A stretch of 64,000 bases of DNA from Oryzisolibacter sp. LB2S (GCF_040732315.1 NZ_CP160388.1:2012494-2076493), one strand, 5' to 3'; positions 7,659-16,194 are shown, counted from the stretch's first letter. Made by a program: numbers and translations. The notes: a model not told the origin generated them from the letters alone.

Positions 7659-8990
7659 TCATGCCACCATGGGCTGCGCCGCCAGGGCCGCGCGCCTCTC
7701 GATATACGGCCTCATCGCACCCCATGCCCACAGGGCACCGGGCAGCATCAGGCTCATCAGACACACCAGGGCCCAGCGCAGGGCGCTGTCGCCCAGACTG
7801 GGCAGCAGCAGATCGCTGAGCACGCCCGTCACGAGCGGACCAAAGCCGCTGCCAAACAGGGTGATGAAGAAATTCAGCAGCGCCACGGCCACAGCGCGCT
7901 CACCGGCGCCCACCATCTGGCTGATGGCGCTGTAGGACAGCGAGGGCCACCAGCTGGCAAAAAACGCAAAGATGGGAGCGAACACCATGGCGTGCGGCAC
8001 GCGCAGGCTGCCCAGCATCCAGTACCCACCCTCGGGCCAGAGGATGAAACCCAGCGCGCAGGGCACGGCCAGCAGCATGCCCAGTGCCGGCAGGCCGATC
8101 TGCCAGCGCTCGCTGCGGCGCACCAACAGGTCGCACAACCAGCCCGCAAACAGCGACCCGAGCACCGCACCCACACCGCTGGCCACACCAAACAGCAGGC
8201 CCGCCTGGGCCAACGTCAGGCCATGGGTGCGCACGAGAAAGCTCGGTATCCACACGCCATAGCCATAGCCTGCCAGGCCGGCCAGGCCGCAGGCCAATGC
8301 CAGACGGCGAAAGGCAGCCATCTTCAGCAGCCGCCCCACCTGCTGGGCCAGCGACTCGCGCACCGGCGCCACAGGCTGCGCCGACTCGGTTTCGAACGCA
8401 CCACGGCGCGGCTCGATCACCAGGAGCCACACCAGAAGCGCCAGCACCATGCCCGGTATGCCAAAGGCCGCAAAGGTATGACGCCAGCCGTAGTGCTGGG
8501 CAATCCAGGCGCCGAGCGCCAGGCCGATGAGCACACCAAAGTGCGGGCCCATCATGAACAGGCTGATGGCGAGCGAGCGCCGCTCCTTGGGATACAGGTC
8601 GGACACCACCGAGATCGACGGCGCCATGCCCCCGGCCTCACCCACGGCCACCGACATGCGCGCCAGCAGCAGCTGCCAGAACTGCGCCGCCACGCCGCAG
8701 GCCAGCGTCGCCAGGCTCCACAGGCCGCAGCAGATGGCGACGATGTTGCGCCGGTTGTACCTGTCCGCGAGCTTGCCCACGGGTACGCCGAGCACCGCAT
8801 ACAGCAGGCCAAAGGCCAGGCCGCTGAGCAGGCCCATCTGCGTGTCGCTGGCGCCGAACTCATGCTTGATCGGCTCGATCAGCACGGCGATGACCTGCCG
8901 GTCAATGAAGGAAAAAATGTAGACCAAGGCCAGGAGCAGCAGACTCAGGTGCGCGCGCCAGGTCACGGCAGGTGTGGAGGAAGCAGGCAT
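7659..8990 (-). CDS. MFS transporter, spinster-like
   Basis: A 443-aa, 12-helix inner-membrane carrier. The motif FSFIDRQVIAVL in helix 1 and the loop GKLADRYNRRN (MFS motif A) are typical of the spinster/hexuronate-type branch seen in steroid and aromatic-acid clusters. A paralogue with the same FIDRQ and ADRxNRRN motifs is encoded at 50573-51922. It probably imports a carboxylated substrate or exports an intermediate; this is inference. ATG 8990 is chosen because the long upstream extension is non-hydrophobic and overlaps the promoter. The bidirectional box at 9023-9042 predicts a transcript start at or within 1-2 nt of this ATG, so the mRNA may be leaderless. Stop overlaps the SDR alternative start. 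Confidence 0.85.
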   Translation of the reverse strand: MPASSTPAVTWRAHLSLLLLALVYIFSFIDRQVIAVLIEPIKHEFGASDTQMGLLSGLAFGLLYAVLGVPVGKLADRYNRRNIVAICCGLWSLATLACGVAAQFWQLLLARMSVAVGEAGGMAPSISVVSDLYPKERRSLAISLFMMGPHFGVLIGLALGAWIAQHYGWRHTFAAFGIPGMVLALLVWLLVIEPRRGAFETESAQPVAPVRESLAQQVGRLLKMAAFRRLALACGLAGLAGYGYGVWIPSFLVRTHGLTLAQAGLLFGVASGVGAVLGSLFAGWLCDLLVRRSERWQIGLPALGMLLAVPCALGFILWPEGGYWMLGSLRVPHAMVFAPIFAFFASWWPSLSYSAISQMVGAGERAVAVALLNFFITLFGSGFGPLVTGVLSDLLLPSLGDSALRWALVCLMSLMLPGALWAWGAMRPYIERRAALAAQPMVA

Positions 8991-9022
8991 GGCGCAATGG
9001 TCCGGATAGGGATCTTCCCTGG

Positions 9023-9042
9023 CATCGTCTTTTTGGACGATG
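9023..9042. promoter_or_regulatory. GGACGATG palindrome box 2 (bidirectional)
   Basis: CATCGTCT-TTTT-GGACGATG, 15/16 palindrome positions. Plus side: 20 nt then TACCGT (9063-9068), start near 9075, 26 nt before the aldehyde dehydrogenase ATG. Minus side: 20 nt then GACCAT (9002-8997), start near 8990, at the MFS ATG. Confidence 0.75.
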
Positions 9043-9100
9043 GGAGCACCCCGGCTGTCCGTTACCGTGGCGCCCATACCAACACACGGAGACATTCCCG

Positions 9101-10528
9101 ATGACCACTCCTCCCTCCCCCGCTGCACGGCATCTGGCCGCCCAGCAGGCCGCGTTCCGTGCCGAGGGCCCGGTGCCTGCCAGCGTGCGCCGCGAGCGCC
9201 TGCAAGCCGTGATCGACATGCTGCTCAAGCACACGGATGCCCTGTGCGCCGCCATTGGCGAGGATTTTGGTGGCCGCCCCCCGGTATTTACCCTGAGCAA
9301 CGACATCCTTGGCTCTTTGGCCTCGCTCAAGCACGCGCGCGACCACCTGGAGGGCTGGATGGGCGACGACGCCCGCCCCAGCGTCGCCCCGTTCGACAAC
9401 TTCGGCGCCACCGCCTGGGTGCGCTATCAGCCCAAGGGCGTGGTCGGCATCGTCGGCACCTGGAACGCGCCGCTGTTCACACTGCTCTCGCCCCTGGCCA
9501 GTGTGCTGGCCGCGGGCAACCGCGCGGTGCTCAAGCCCTCGGAGGTGGCCCCCAGCACCGCCGAGGTGCTGGCCGCCGCCGCGCGCGACTGCCTGGACCC
9601 CACCGTGGTGGCCGTGGTCACGGGCGACGCGGCCGTGGCCGCCGACTTCTCCGCCCAGCCCTGGAACCACCTGGTGTTCACCGGCTCCACCACCGTCGGC
9701 AAGAAGGTCATGGAGGCGGCCGCCAAGAACCTCGTGCCCGTGACCCTGGAGCTCGGCGGCAAGTCGCCCGTGCTCATCGGCCAGAGCGCCGACATCCGCA
9801 ACGCCGCAGAGCGCATCGCCGTCGGCAAGAGCCAGAACTCGGGCCAGCTGTGCGTCTCGCCCGACACGGTGTGGGTGCACCGCACGCAGCTCGAACCCCT
9901 GATCGCCGCGCTGCAGGAGGTCTACAGCGGCCTCTACCCCGACCTGGCGACGAATGCCGACGTGACACCCGTCGTCAACGCCCATCACTTTGCCCGCGTC
10001 GAGTCCTACGTGGCCGACGCCGGCGCGCGCGGCGCACGCGTGGTCATGGCGGGTGACTGGCCCAGCGCCGAGGGTGCGGCCCGGCGCAAGATGCCGCTGC
10101 GCCTGGTGATCAACCCCGCCGCCGACAGCGAGATCGCACGCCACGAGATCTTCGGCCCGGCCATGGTGCTGCGCACCTTCGAGCAGATGGCCGATGCGGT
10201 GCACGAGATCAACCAGGGCGAACGACCGCTCGCGCTCTACTACTTCGGCCAGGACGCGGCCGAACAGCAATGGGTGCTGGACCACACGCTCTCGGGCGGA
10301 GTATCGATCAACGACGTGGCCATGCACCCGGCACTGCACGACGCACCGTTTGGCGGCGTGGGCGCCTCGGGCATGGGCCATTACCACGGACGCGAGGGCT
10401 TTCTGGAGTTCAGCCACCAGCGCGCGGTGTACAGCGCGGGCGCACACGACCCGCGCCGCGAGTGGGGCATGTTGCCACCCTACCAGCCGCAGTTCGAGCA
10501 GATGCTGCGCGCCGCGCTGACCCCCTGA
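9101..10528 (+). CDS. NAD(P)-dependent aldehyde dehydrogenase, coniferyl-aldehyde-dehydrogenase-like
   Basis: A 475-aa ALDH of the class-3/CalB type. Catalytic residues are visible: N122 in GTWNAP, E217 in TLELGGKSP and C251 in NSGQLCVSPD; FTGSTTVGK (near 193) is the cofactor loop. It oxidises an aldehyde to a carboxylate. In a steroid side-chain context the aldehyde made from a terminal alcohol (for example by the GMC enzyme at 38118) is plausible but unproven. ATG 9101 is chosen: CGGAGA lies upstream and the predicted transcript begins near 9075. It starts an operon with the SDR at 10563 and the 55-aa peptide at 11339. Confidence 0.9.
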   Translation: MTTPPSPAARHLAAQQAAFRAEGPVPASVRRERLQAVIDMLLKHTDALCAAIGEDFGGRPPVFTLSNDILGSLASLKHARDHLEGWMGDDARPSVAPFDNFGATAWVRYQPKGVVGIVGTWNAPLFTLLSPLASVLAAGNRAVLKPSEVAPSTAEVLAAAARDCLDPTVVAVVTGDAAVAADFSAQPWNHLVFTGSTTVGKKVMEAAAKNLVPVTLELGGKSPVLIGQSADIRNAAERIAVGKSQNSGQLCVSPDTVWVHRTQLEPLIAALQEVYSGLYPDLATNADVTPVVNAHHFARVESYVADAGARGARVVMAGDWPSAEGAARRKMPLRLVINPAADSEIARHEIFGPAMVLRTFEQMADAVHEINQGERPLALYYFGQDAAEQQWVLDHTLSGGVSINDVAMHPALHDAPFGGVGASGMGHYHGREGFLEFSHQRAVYSAGAHDPRREWGMLPPYQPQFEQMLRAALTP

Positions 10529-10562
10529 CAACCGTCCCACACAACCCACGAAAGCAATACCT

Positions 10563-11327
10563 ATGGCACATCCCTTGTTCTCTCTCGCGGGCCAGGTGGC
10601 CATCGTCACGGGCGCCGGCAAAGGCATTGGCAAGGCCTGCGCGCTGACGCTGGCACAGGCGGGCGCCGACGTCGCCCTGGCCGCGCGCACCCAGGCAGAC
10701 CTTGACGCCGTGGCGCAGGAGATCACCGCCCTGGGCCGGCGCGCCATCACGGTGGCCGGCGACATCAGCGACGAGGCCACCATGGACCGCCTGGTGAGCC
10801 GAACGGTGTCCGAGCTCGGCAAGGTCAACATCCTCATCAACAACGCGGGCGGCAGCGGCCCCAACCATCCCATGAAGATGGGCGGCGCCGAATTCAGCGC
10901 GGCACTGGTGTGGAACGTGACGCCTGCCTACCTGATGATCCAGAAATGCGTGCCCGCCATGCGTGACGCAGGCGGCGGCGCCGTGGTCAACATCAGCTCT
11001 GTGGCGGCGCGCTACGCGCAAAAGCACTTCAGCGTCTACGGCGCGGCCAAGGCGGCGCTCAACCAACTCACGCGCAACCTGGCGCAGGACTTCGGCCCGC
11101 ATGTGCGCATCAACGCCATCGAACCCGGCACCATCATGACCGACGCACTGGCGCCGTTTTTGACACCGGAGCGCAAGGAGCGCATGATCAGCACCACACC
11201 GCTGGCGCGGCTGGGTCAGGCTGAGGACATCGCGGCTGCGGCTCTGTTCCTGGCATCGCCGGCAGCGAGCTGGATCACGGGAAAGATTCTGGGTGTGGAC
11301 GGCGGCGTGGAAGCGCCCAACTTCTAG
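10563..11327 (+). CDS. Short-chain dehydrogenase/reductase (SDR)
   Basis: A 254-aa classical SDR resembling 7alpha-hydroxysteroid dehydrogenases. It shows TGAGKGIG (16-23), NNAGGSG, ISSVAARYAQKHFSVYGAAK with the Ser-Tyr-Lys triad, and GKILGVDGG near the end. The position 34 nt after the aldehyde dehydrogenase and under the same box suggests it acts on the same substrate stream. Specific position on the steroid is unknown. Confidence 0.85.
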   Translation: MAHPLFSLAGQVAIVTGAGKGIGKACALTLAQAGADVALAARTQADLDAVAQEITALGRRAITVAGDISDEATMDRLVSRTVSELGKVNILINNAGGSGPNHPMKMGGAEFSAALVWNVTPAYLMIQKCVPAMRDAGGGAVVNISSVAARYAQKHFSVYGAAKAALNQLTRNLAQDFGPHVRINAIEPGTIMTDALAPFLTPERKERMISTTPLARLGQAEDIAAAALFLASPAASWITGKILGVDGGVEAPNF

Positions 11328-11338
11328 GAGGCATGGCC

Positions 11339-11506
11339 ATGTTGATCACCAAAATCATTGCCCTGGTTGCGCTGGTGTCCTGGCTTGGCACCACAGGCGA
11401 GCGGCTGTACAGCTACCTTGCCGGTGGCGAGGCCGTGTCGGCACAGACAAAGGAAGGCGACCGCTCCCAGACCGCGCGCTGGGCCGTCAGCGAGCTGCGC
11501 TGGTAG
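11339..11506 (+). CDS. Small predicted membrane peptide (55 aa)
   Basis: A 55-aa ORF with a well placed AGGAGG (11326-11331), overlapping the stop of the preceding SDR. Residues 2-17 (LITKIIALVALVSWLG) form one hydrophobic helix; the C-terminal half is polar and ends in SELRW. ATG 11333 is also in frame but too near the ribosome binding site. A strong terminator follows, so this is the last gene of the operon. I do not recognise a family. Confidence 0.6.
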   Translation: MLITKIIALVALVSWLGTTGERLYSYLAGGEAVSAQTKEGDRSQTARWAVSELRW

Positions 11507-11538
11507 GCGCCCACCAAGCCCCTCCGGGCCCACTCATC

Positions 11539-11569
11539 GCGGCGGCATTCATGCCGCCGCTTTTCTTTT
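11539..11569 (+). terminator. Rho-independent terminator of the aldehyde dehydrogenase operon
   Basis: GCGGCGGC and GCCGCCGC arms around ATTCAT, followed by TTTTCTTTT. It ends 8 nt before the target-site TA of the insertion sequence. Confidence 0.9.
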
Positions 11570-11579
11570 GGGCCCTCTA

Positions 11580-12403
11580 GGGCGTGTTAACACTAATTGT
11601 TTTTGCGCCCGCCATGGCACAGACTGGCAGCCATGGAGATAACGCCAGAACAATTCGCCAAGATCGAGCACTGCCTTCCCACGCAGCGAGGAAACGTCAG
11701 CCTGAGCAACTTGCAGGTCGTCAACGCCATCCTCTACGTAGCCGAGCATGGCTGCAAGTGGCGTGGACTGCCCAAGCGCTTCGGTAACTGGCACACGATC
11801 TACACGCGCATGAACCGCTGGACCAAGGCTGGGGTCCTCGACAGAATGTTCGAGGAACTGCAGAAGGCTCAGGTTGTGCGCATCAAGATCGAGGCGGTGT
11901 CACTGGACTCCACAAGCATCAAGGTGCACCCAGACGGCACGGGCGCGCTAAAAAAAACGGCCCCCAATCCATCGGCAAGTCTCGAGGTGGATGGACAACC
12001 AAGATTCATATGGTTGCCGCGGATGCTCGAACGGCCATAACGTTCTCACTGTCGCCGGGCCAGGCCGGCGATGCCCCACAAGGGCGCGAACTGCTCGCCA
12101 GCCTGGGCGCCCCGAACCGGCCGCTGCACCTGCTCATGGACAAGGCCTACGAGGGCAACGAGACGCGCCAGTTGGCGCTCGATTTGGGCTACATCCCCGT
12201 CGTGCCACCGCTGCGTACCCGCGTCGAGCCTTGGGAGTACGACCGCGAGATGTACAAGCGCCGCAACGAGGTTGAGCGTCTATTCCGCCGCCTCAAGGGC
12301 TTCCGGCGCATCTTCACGCGGTTCGAGAAACTCGACATCATGTTCCTCGGCTTCATCAGCTTTGTACTCGTCGCTGATGGGCTTCGGATGTGTTAACAGG
12401 CCC
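11580..12403 (+). mobile_element. IS5 family (IS427 group) insertion sequence, apparently intact
   Basis: An 824-bp element bounded by terminal inverted repeats: left GGGCGTGTTAACAC, right end reading GGGCCTGTTAACAC on the other strand (13/14 identical). It is flanked by a TA duplication (11578-11579 and 12404-12405) inside CTAG on both sides, as expected for this group. It carries one transposase in two overlapping frames. The insertion lies between a terminator and the palindromic box of the Ltp2-like gene: the last two bases of the IS are the first two of the box, so the box is barely altered. Confidence 0.92.
11633..12396 (+). CDS. IS427-group transposase, made by programmed -1 frameshift
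   Basis: The first frame runs from ATG 11633 to a stop at 12040 and the second ends at 12396. A run of eight A (11950-11957) provides the slippery A-AAA-AAA. A -1 slip joins LKK to NGPQSIGKSRGGWTTKIHMV, the conserved IS427 junction sequence. The N-terminal part holds the helix-turn-helix and CKWRGLPKRFGNWHTIY. The DDE triad is visible as D in VSLDSTSIKVH, D in LLMDKAYEGNE and E in RRNEVERLFRRLKGFR. Nothing indicates inactivation. It is unrelated to the catabolic genes. Confidence 0.9.
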
Positions 12404-12421
12404 TAGTCCACTTTGACGATG
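12402..12421 (+). promoter_or_regulatory. GGACGATG palindrome box 3 (Ltp2-like gene)
   Basis: CCTAGTCC-ACTT-TGACGATG (left 6/8, right 7/8). Twenty nt on is GACAAT (12442-12447), start near 12454, 27 nt before ATG 12481. The IS right end abuts the left half. Confidence 0.7.
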
Positions 12422-12480
12422 GGCACGCCCCCATCCTTGCTGACAATGCCCATCGACTATCCACACACAGAGGATTTCGC

Positions 12481-13695
12481 ATGGGACTCCAAGGCAAGGC
12501 GGCGCTGGTGGGCGCCGCGCAATACAAACCCGAAAAGTACGGCACGGCCCCGCGCATGTTCCACCTCGAGCAGGTGGCCGACCTGGCGTTGCAGGCGCTC
12601 GAAGACGCCGGCCTGTCGCTCGCCGACGTGGACGGCCTGATCACCACCGGCCCGCATTTCCACGAGGCGAGCAGCTTCGTGCCCGCCATGGCCGGCGAAT
12701 ACCTGGGCGTGCGCCTGAACTTTGCCGAGGTCGTGGACTTAGGGGGCGCGAGCTCGGTGGGCATGGTCTGGCGCGCGGCTGCGGCCATCGAGCTTGGCCT
12801 GTGCGACACCGTGGTCTGCGTGATCCCGGCGCGCATGACGCCCATGTCCGCGCATGACGACCACATGGCTGAGGTCATGAAGGCCTCGCGCTTTGGCGGC
12901 CACAGCACACGCTTTGGCGCGCCCGAGGCCGAGATGGACCTGCCCTACGGCCACATGGCGCAGAACACAGGCTACGCCATGATCGCCCAGCGCTACGCCG
13001 CCATCCACGGCTACGACGCCGCGGCGCTGGCGCGCATCGCCGTGGACCAGCGCTTCAACGCCTGCCACAACCCCGACGCCATGTTCTACGGCCAGCCCAT
13101 CACCGTGGACGATGTGCTGCAGTCCCGCATGGTGGCCGAGCCGCTGCGCATGCTGGAGATCGTCATGCCCGTGGCCGGCGGCGGCGCCATGGTTGTCACG
13201 CGCGCAGACAAGGCCAAGGCCTGCAGGCACCGCCCGGTGCAGATCGTGGGCTGCGGCGAGCATATCCAGACCAAGTCGCCCACCTACGCGCCCGACATGC
13301 TGGCCACGCCGATCGGCCCGGCCTCGCGCAAGGCCTTTTCCATGGCCGGCTACACGCCGCGCGACATGCACATGGCGCAGATCTACGACTGCTACACCAT
13401 CACCGTGCTGCTGACCCTGGAGGACGCAGGCTTTGCCGAAAAGGGCAAGGGCCTGGACTTTGTGCGCGAGCACGACTTCACCTTCAAGGGCAACTTCCCC
13501 ATGAACACGCATGGCGGCCAGCTGAGCTTTGGCCAGACCGGCAGCGCCGGCGGCATGACCCAGGTGATCGAGGCCATGCAGCAGATCCAGGGCCGCGCGG
13601 GTGCACGCCAGCTCGCGCGCCACGACCTGGCCTATGTCTCGGGCACGGGCGGCGTGATGAGCGAACAAGGCGCATTGATTCTGAAGGGAGCATGA
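12481..13695 (+). CDS. Thiolase-fold lipid-transfer-protein-type retro-aldolase (Ltp2-like)
   Basis: A 404-aa thiolase-superfamily protein of the SCP2/lipid-transfer branch. The thiolase nucleophile cysteine is absent: the corresponding segment is DLGGASSVGM (86-95). The C-terminal part has IYDCYTITVLLTLEDAGF and NTHGGQLSFGQ, matching Ltp2-type aldolases. Ltp2 with a DUF35 partner cleaves the 17-hydroxy side-chain CoA thioester (retro-aldol) to a 17-ketosteroid and propionyl-CoA. The next gene supplies exactly such a DUF35 domain and its start overlaps this stop region. It has its own activator box. Confidence 0.8.
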   Translation: MGLQGKAALVGAAQYKPEKYGTAPRMFHLEQVADLALQALEDAGLSLADVDGLITTGPHFHEASSFVPAMAGEYLGVRLNFAEVVDLGGASSVGMVWRAAAAIELGLCDTVVCVIPARMTPMSAHDDHMAEVMKASRFGGHSTRFGAPEAEMDLPYGHMAQNTGYAMIAQRYAAIHGYDAAALARIAVDQRFNACHNPDAMFYGQPITVDDVLQSRMVAEPLRMLEIVMPVAGGGAMVVTRADKAKACRHRPVQIVGCGEHIQTKSPTYAPDMLATPIGPASRKAFSMAGYTPRDMHMAQIYDCYTITVLLTLEDAGFAEKGKGLDFVREHDFTFKGNFPMNTHGGQLSFGQTGSAGGMTQVIEAMQQIQGRAGARQLARHDLAYVSGTGGVMSEQGALILKGA

Positions 13696-13697
13696 AC

Positions 13698-14642
13698 ATG
13701 GCCTGGAACAAACCCCTGCCCCACCCCACCGAAATCTCCGCCCCCTACTGGGCCGGCCTGCAGGCGCACGAGGTGCGGCTGCAGCAATGCGACCAGGGCC
13801 ACTGGCTGTTCTTCCCGCGCACGCATTGCCCGCATTGCGGCTCGCGCCAGCTGGCGTGGCGCAAGGTCAGCGGCCAGGGCCAGCTCTACAGCTACACCGT
13901 GGCACGCGTGCCCACGCTGCCCGAGTTCACGGACGAGATGCCGCAGCTCCTGGCCGTGGTCGAGCTCGACGAGGGCGTGCACATCAACACCACGCTGGTC
14001 GGTGCCGCGCCCGAGCAGCTGCGCGTGGGCCAGCGCCTGCGCCCGGTGTTCGACGAGCGCCCCGGCGACGCCACGCTGCTGCGCTTTGCGCCCGTGGAGT
14101 CCAAGCACCCCGACGTCATCAAGGGCGACGCAGCCCAGGATGCCGAGCCCGCCGCACCGGCAGCGCCCGCACAGAACCTGCCGAAGATCGACTGCAAGGA
14201 CCTGGACGCCATGCGCGCCCTGGTGTCGGAGAGCTATTCCGACTGGTCCAACGAGATCACCGTGACACAGGAGCTCATCGACCAGTTCGCGCAGCTCTCG
14301 GGCGACGACTACTGGATACACACCGACCCCGAGCGCGCACGGCGCGAAAGCCCCTTCGGCACCACCATCGCTCATGGCGCGCTGGTGCAGGTGCTGATCA
14401 GCCGCCTCAAGCTCCCCATGGCGTTCGAGGTCACGGGCTTCAACAACATGGTCAACTACGGCTCGGACCGGCTGCGCTTTCCGTCGCCCGTTCCGTCCGG
14501 CTGCCGCATCCGCGCGCGCTACCGCATCAAGGCCGTGGAGCAGGTCAAGAGCGGCACGCAGGTGACCATGGAGATCAACATCCACGTCGTCGGCCAGGAC
14601 AGGCCCTCGGTCATCAACGACCTGGTCATGCTCTACATGTAA
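13698..14642 (+). CDS. DUF35 OB-fold/Zn-ribbon protein fused to MaoC-like enoyl-CoA hydratase
   Basis: A 314-aa two-domain protein. Residues 1 to about 140 are a DUF35 module: zinc-ribbon ligand candidates C31, H35, C44 and C47 (THCPHCGS) followed by an OB-fold. An Ala/Pro-rich linker (about 145-160) leads to a MaoC hot-dog domain with SGDDYWIH (D203, H208) and PFGTTIAHG. This pairs a hydratase (adds water across the 17(20) double bond) with the DUF35 subunit needed by the adjacent Ltp2-like aldolase. In mycobacterial ChsH2 the order is MaoC then DUF35; here it is reversed. ATG 13698 is used because GGAG is 7 nt upstream; ATG 13692 overlaps the previous stop. Confidence 0.85.
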   Translation: MAWNKPLPHPTEISAPYWAGLQAHEVRLQQCDQGHWLFFPRTHCPHCGSRQLAWRKVSGQGQLYSYTVARVPTLPEFTDEMPQLLAVVELDEGVHINTTLVGAAPEQLRVGQRLRPVFDERPGDATLLRFAPVESKHPDVIKGDAAQDAEPAAPAAPAQNLPKIDCKDLDAMRALVSESYSDWSNEITVTQELIDQFAQLSGDDYWIHTDPERARRESPFGTTIAHGALVQVLISRLKLPMAFEVTGFNNMVNYGSDRLRFPSPVPSGCRIRARYRIKAVEQVKSGTQVTMEINIHVVGQDRPSVINDLVMLYM

Positions 14643-14703
14643 GAGCAGGCGCAAGCCGCGCTCGCCGTCCGTCAGCCCCCCACTGCGTCATCCCCGCCCC
14701 CGC

Positions 14704-14781
14704 GTCATCCCCGCGAAGGCGGGGATCCACTGCCGCCATGGGCCGGGCAACACCTGGATCCCCGCCTTCGCGGGGATGACG
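14704..14781. repeat. Dispersed palindromic repeat, inverted pair (type A)
   Basis: A 27-bp arm beginning CGTCATCCCCGCGAAGGCGG (14704-14730) recurs as a perfect inverted copy at 14755-14781 with a 24-nt loop. Each arm is itself a hairpin. Related single copies lie near 16060-16087 and 43640-43671. It occupies the gap before the MFS gene. Confidence 0.8.
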
Positions 14782-14814
14782 ACCCCCTTTGAGCCAAGAG
14801 AAAGCCCTCACCGC

Positions 14815-15966
14815 ATGAGCACATCCTCCACCCAACGCTCCCTGGTCACGCTCATGCTCGCGGCCAGCCTGGCCTCCACCATCGGTGGCCTGCCGTTCAA
14901 CACCCTGCCGGTGCTGCTGGGCAGCCTCGCCGACAGCTTTCACCTCGCGCCCGCAGACGTGGGCCTGCTCGGCTCGGTCTGCTTTGCCGGTTACTTGATG
15001 GGCACGCTGGGCGCACCCATATGGATGAACCGGCTCAACTGGCGCTGGCTCACAGCGCTGAGCGCCGCCGCCACGGCCACCTGCTTTGCGCTGAGCGCGC
15101 AGGTGCAGGCGCTCCATCTCATGTATGTGGTCTGGGCGGCCATAGGCTTTTTTGCCTCCACCATGACCTGCCTGGGGATGCGCGTGCTCGTCGATCTGCC
15201 GCACAAGGAGCGCGCCTTCGGCGTGCGCCAGGGGGTGGAGCTCTCCGTCACCGCGGCCGCGCTGTTTGCGCTGCCGCCGCTGGTCATCGCGCGGTTTCAC
15301 TACCCCGGCGCGGCCTGGGCGCTGGCGGCCCTGGTGGCCGTGCTGGGCCTGTCGGCATGGGGCGTGCCGCGCGGCGCCCAGGGCCAGAACGACGCCGACA
15401 CGCCGACCGGCCGCATGCCCGCGGCCGCCTGGGCGGCGCTGGCCGTGTTCTGGCTGTTCCTGGTCGGCAACATCGGCCTGTGGGCATTCCTGGAGCGCAT
15501 CGGCGTGGCACTCAAGGTGGGCGCGGGCGAGATGGGCCTGGTGTTCGCCGTGCTCAAGCTCCTGGGCAGCGTGGCGGCCTTCTTCGTCGCCGCGCTGGGC
15601 GCGCGCGTGGCGGCGGGCACCGCCTGGGCGCTGACGCTGGCCGGCCTGGCGGGGGGCCTGGCCCTGCTGGCCACGGCCCAGGGCTTTGTGCCCTATGCGG
15701 CCGGTGCCTGGCTGTGGGAATTTGCCTTCACCTGCGGCTGCGTGCTGCAGACCGCCCACATCGCCCGCAGCGACGCCAGCGGCCGCGCCGTGGTGCTGGT
15801 GCCCGCGGCCTTTGCCCTGGGCTCCATGGTAGGTCCCGGCCTGGCCGGCAGGCTCATGGGCGCCGATGGCGCCTACGGCCAGGTGCTGGTGCTGGCCCTG
15901 TTGTCATCCTGCGTGCCCGTCGCGGTGCGCTGGCTGCGGCCCATGCGCCGGCCGCAGATGGCGTGA
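14815..15966 (+). CDS. MFS transporter (small, 383 aa)
   Basis: A 383-aa, roughly 12-helix inner-membrane protein with a short central loop (GVPRGAQGQNDADTPTGRM). It lacks the spinster FIDRQ motif of the two other MFS carriers here and has weak MFS loop motifs, so it is a different subfamily. It follows the aldolase/hydratase pair after a 170-nt repeat-filled gap and has no activator box, so it may be read from the same transcript. Substrate unknown; uptake or efflux of a pathway compound is inference. Confidence 0.75.
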   Translation: MSTSSTQRSLVTLMLAASLASTIGGLPFNTLPVLLGSLADSFHLAPADVGLLGSVCFAGYLMGTLGAPIWMNRLNWRWLTALSAAATATCFALSAQVQALHLMYVVWAAIGFFASTMTCLGMRVLVDLPHKERAFGVRQGVELSVTAAALFALPPLVIARFHYPGAAWALAALVAVLGLSAWGVPRGAQGQNDADTPTGRMPAAAWAALAVFWLFLVGNIGLWAFLERIGVALKVGAGEMGLVFAVLKLLGSVAAFFVAALGARVAAGTAWALTLAGLAGGLALLATAQGFVPYAAGAWLWEFAFTCGCVLQTAHIARSDASGRAVVLVPAAFALGSMVGPGLAGRLMGADGAYGQVLVLALLSSCVPVAVRWLRPMRRPQMA

Positions 15967-16030
15967 GTTCAAGCGATTTTCGGGGTTTGCGCATGACTGG
16001 CAAGCGCAGACAGCTATCAGTTTTGTAGTG
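15967..16030 (+). repeat. Dispersed Comamonadaceae-type repeat (type B), copy 1
   Basis: Contains GGCAAGCGCAGACAGCTATC (15999-16018). The GACAGCTATCA core recurs at three other intergenic sites in the window in the same or reverse orientation. Confidence 0.6.
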
Positions 16031-16059
16031 TCGCTTCCCATGTGCAGCGCGGGCCTGCC

Positions 16060-16087
16060 CCTGGACCCCGGCCTTCGCCGGGGTGAC
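16060..16087. repeat. Type A palindrome, diverged single copy
   Basis: ACCCCGGCCTTCGCCGGGGT hairpin followed by GACGG, a diverged relative of the repeat at 14704-14781. Confidence 0.55.
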
Positions 16088-16157
16088 GGTTCTGGTTTTG
16101 CGGCCTGATGCACAACCAGGGTGACGGGCGGCATCCAACACCCCGTCTCACCACAAC

Positions 16158-16194
16158 AAAAAAAAAGCGCCGGGGCAGCAAGCCACCCCGGCGC
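16158..16194 (-). terminator. Rho-independent terminator of the tesD-G operon
   Basis: On the minus strand GCGCCGGGG and CCCCGGCGC arms (16194-16186 and 16175-16167) are followed by nine T. It lies 22 nt after the aldolase stop. Confidence 0.92.
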
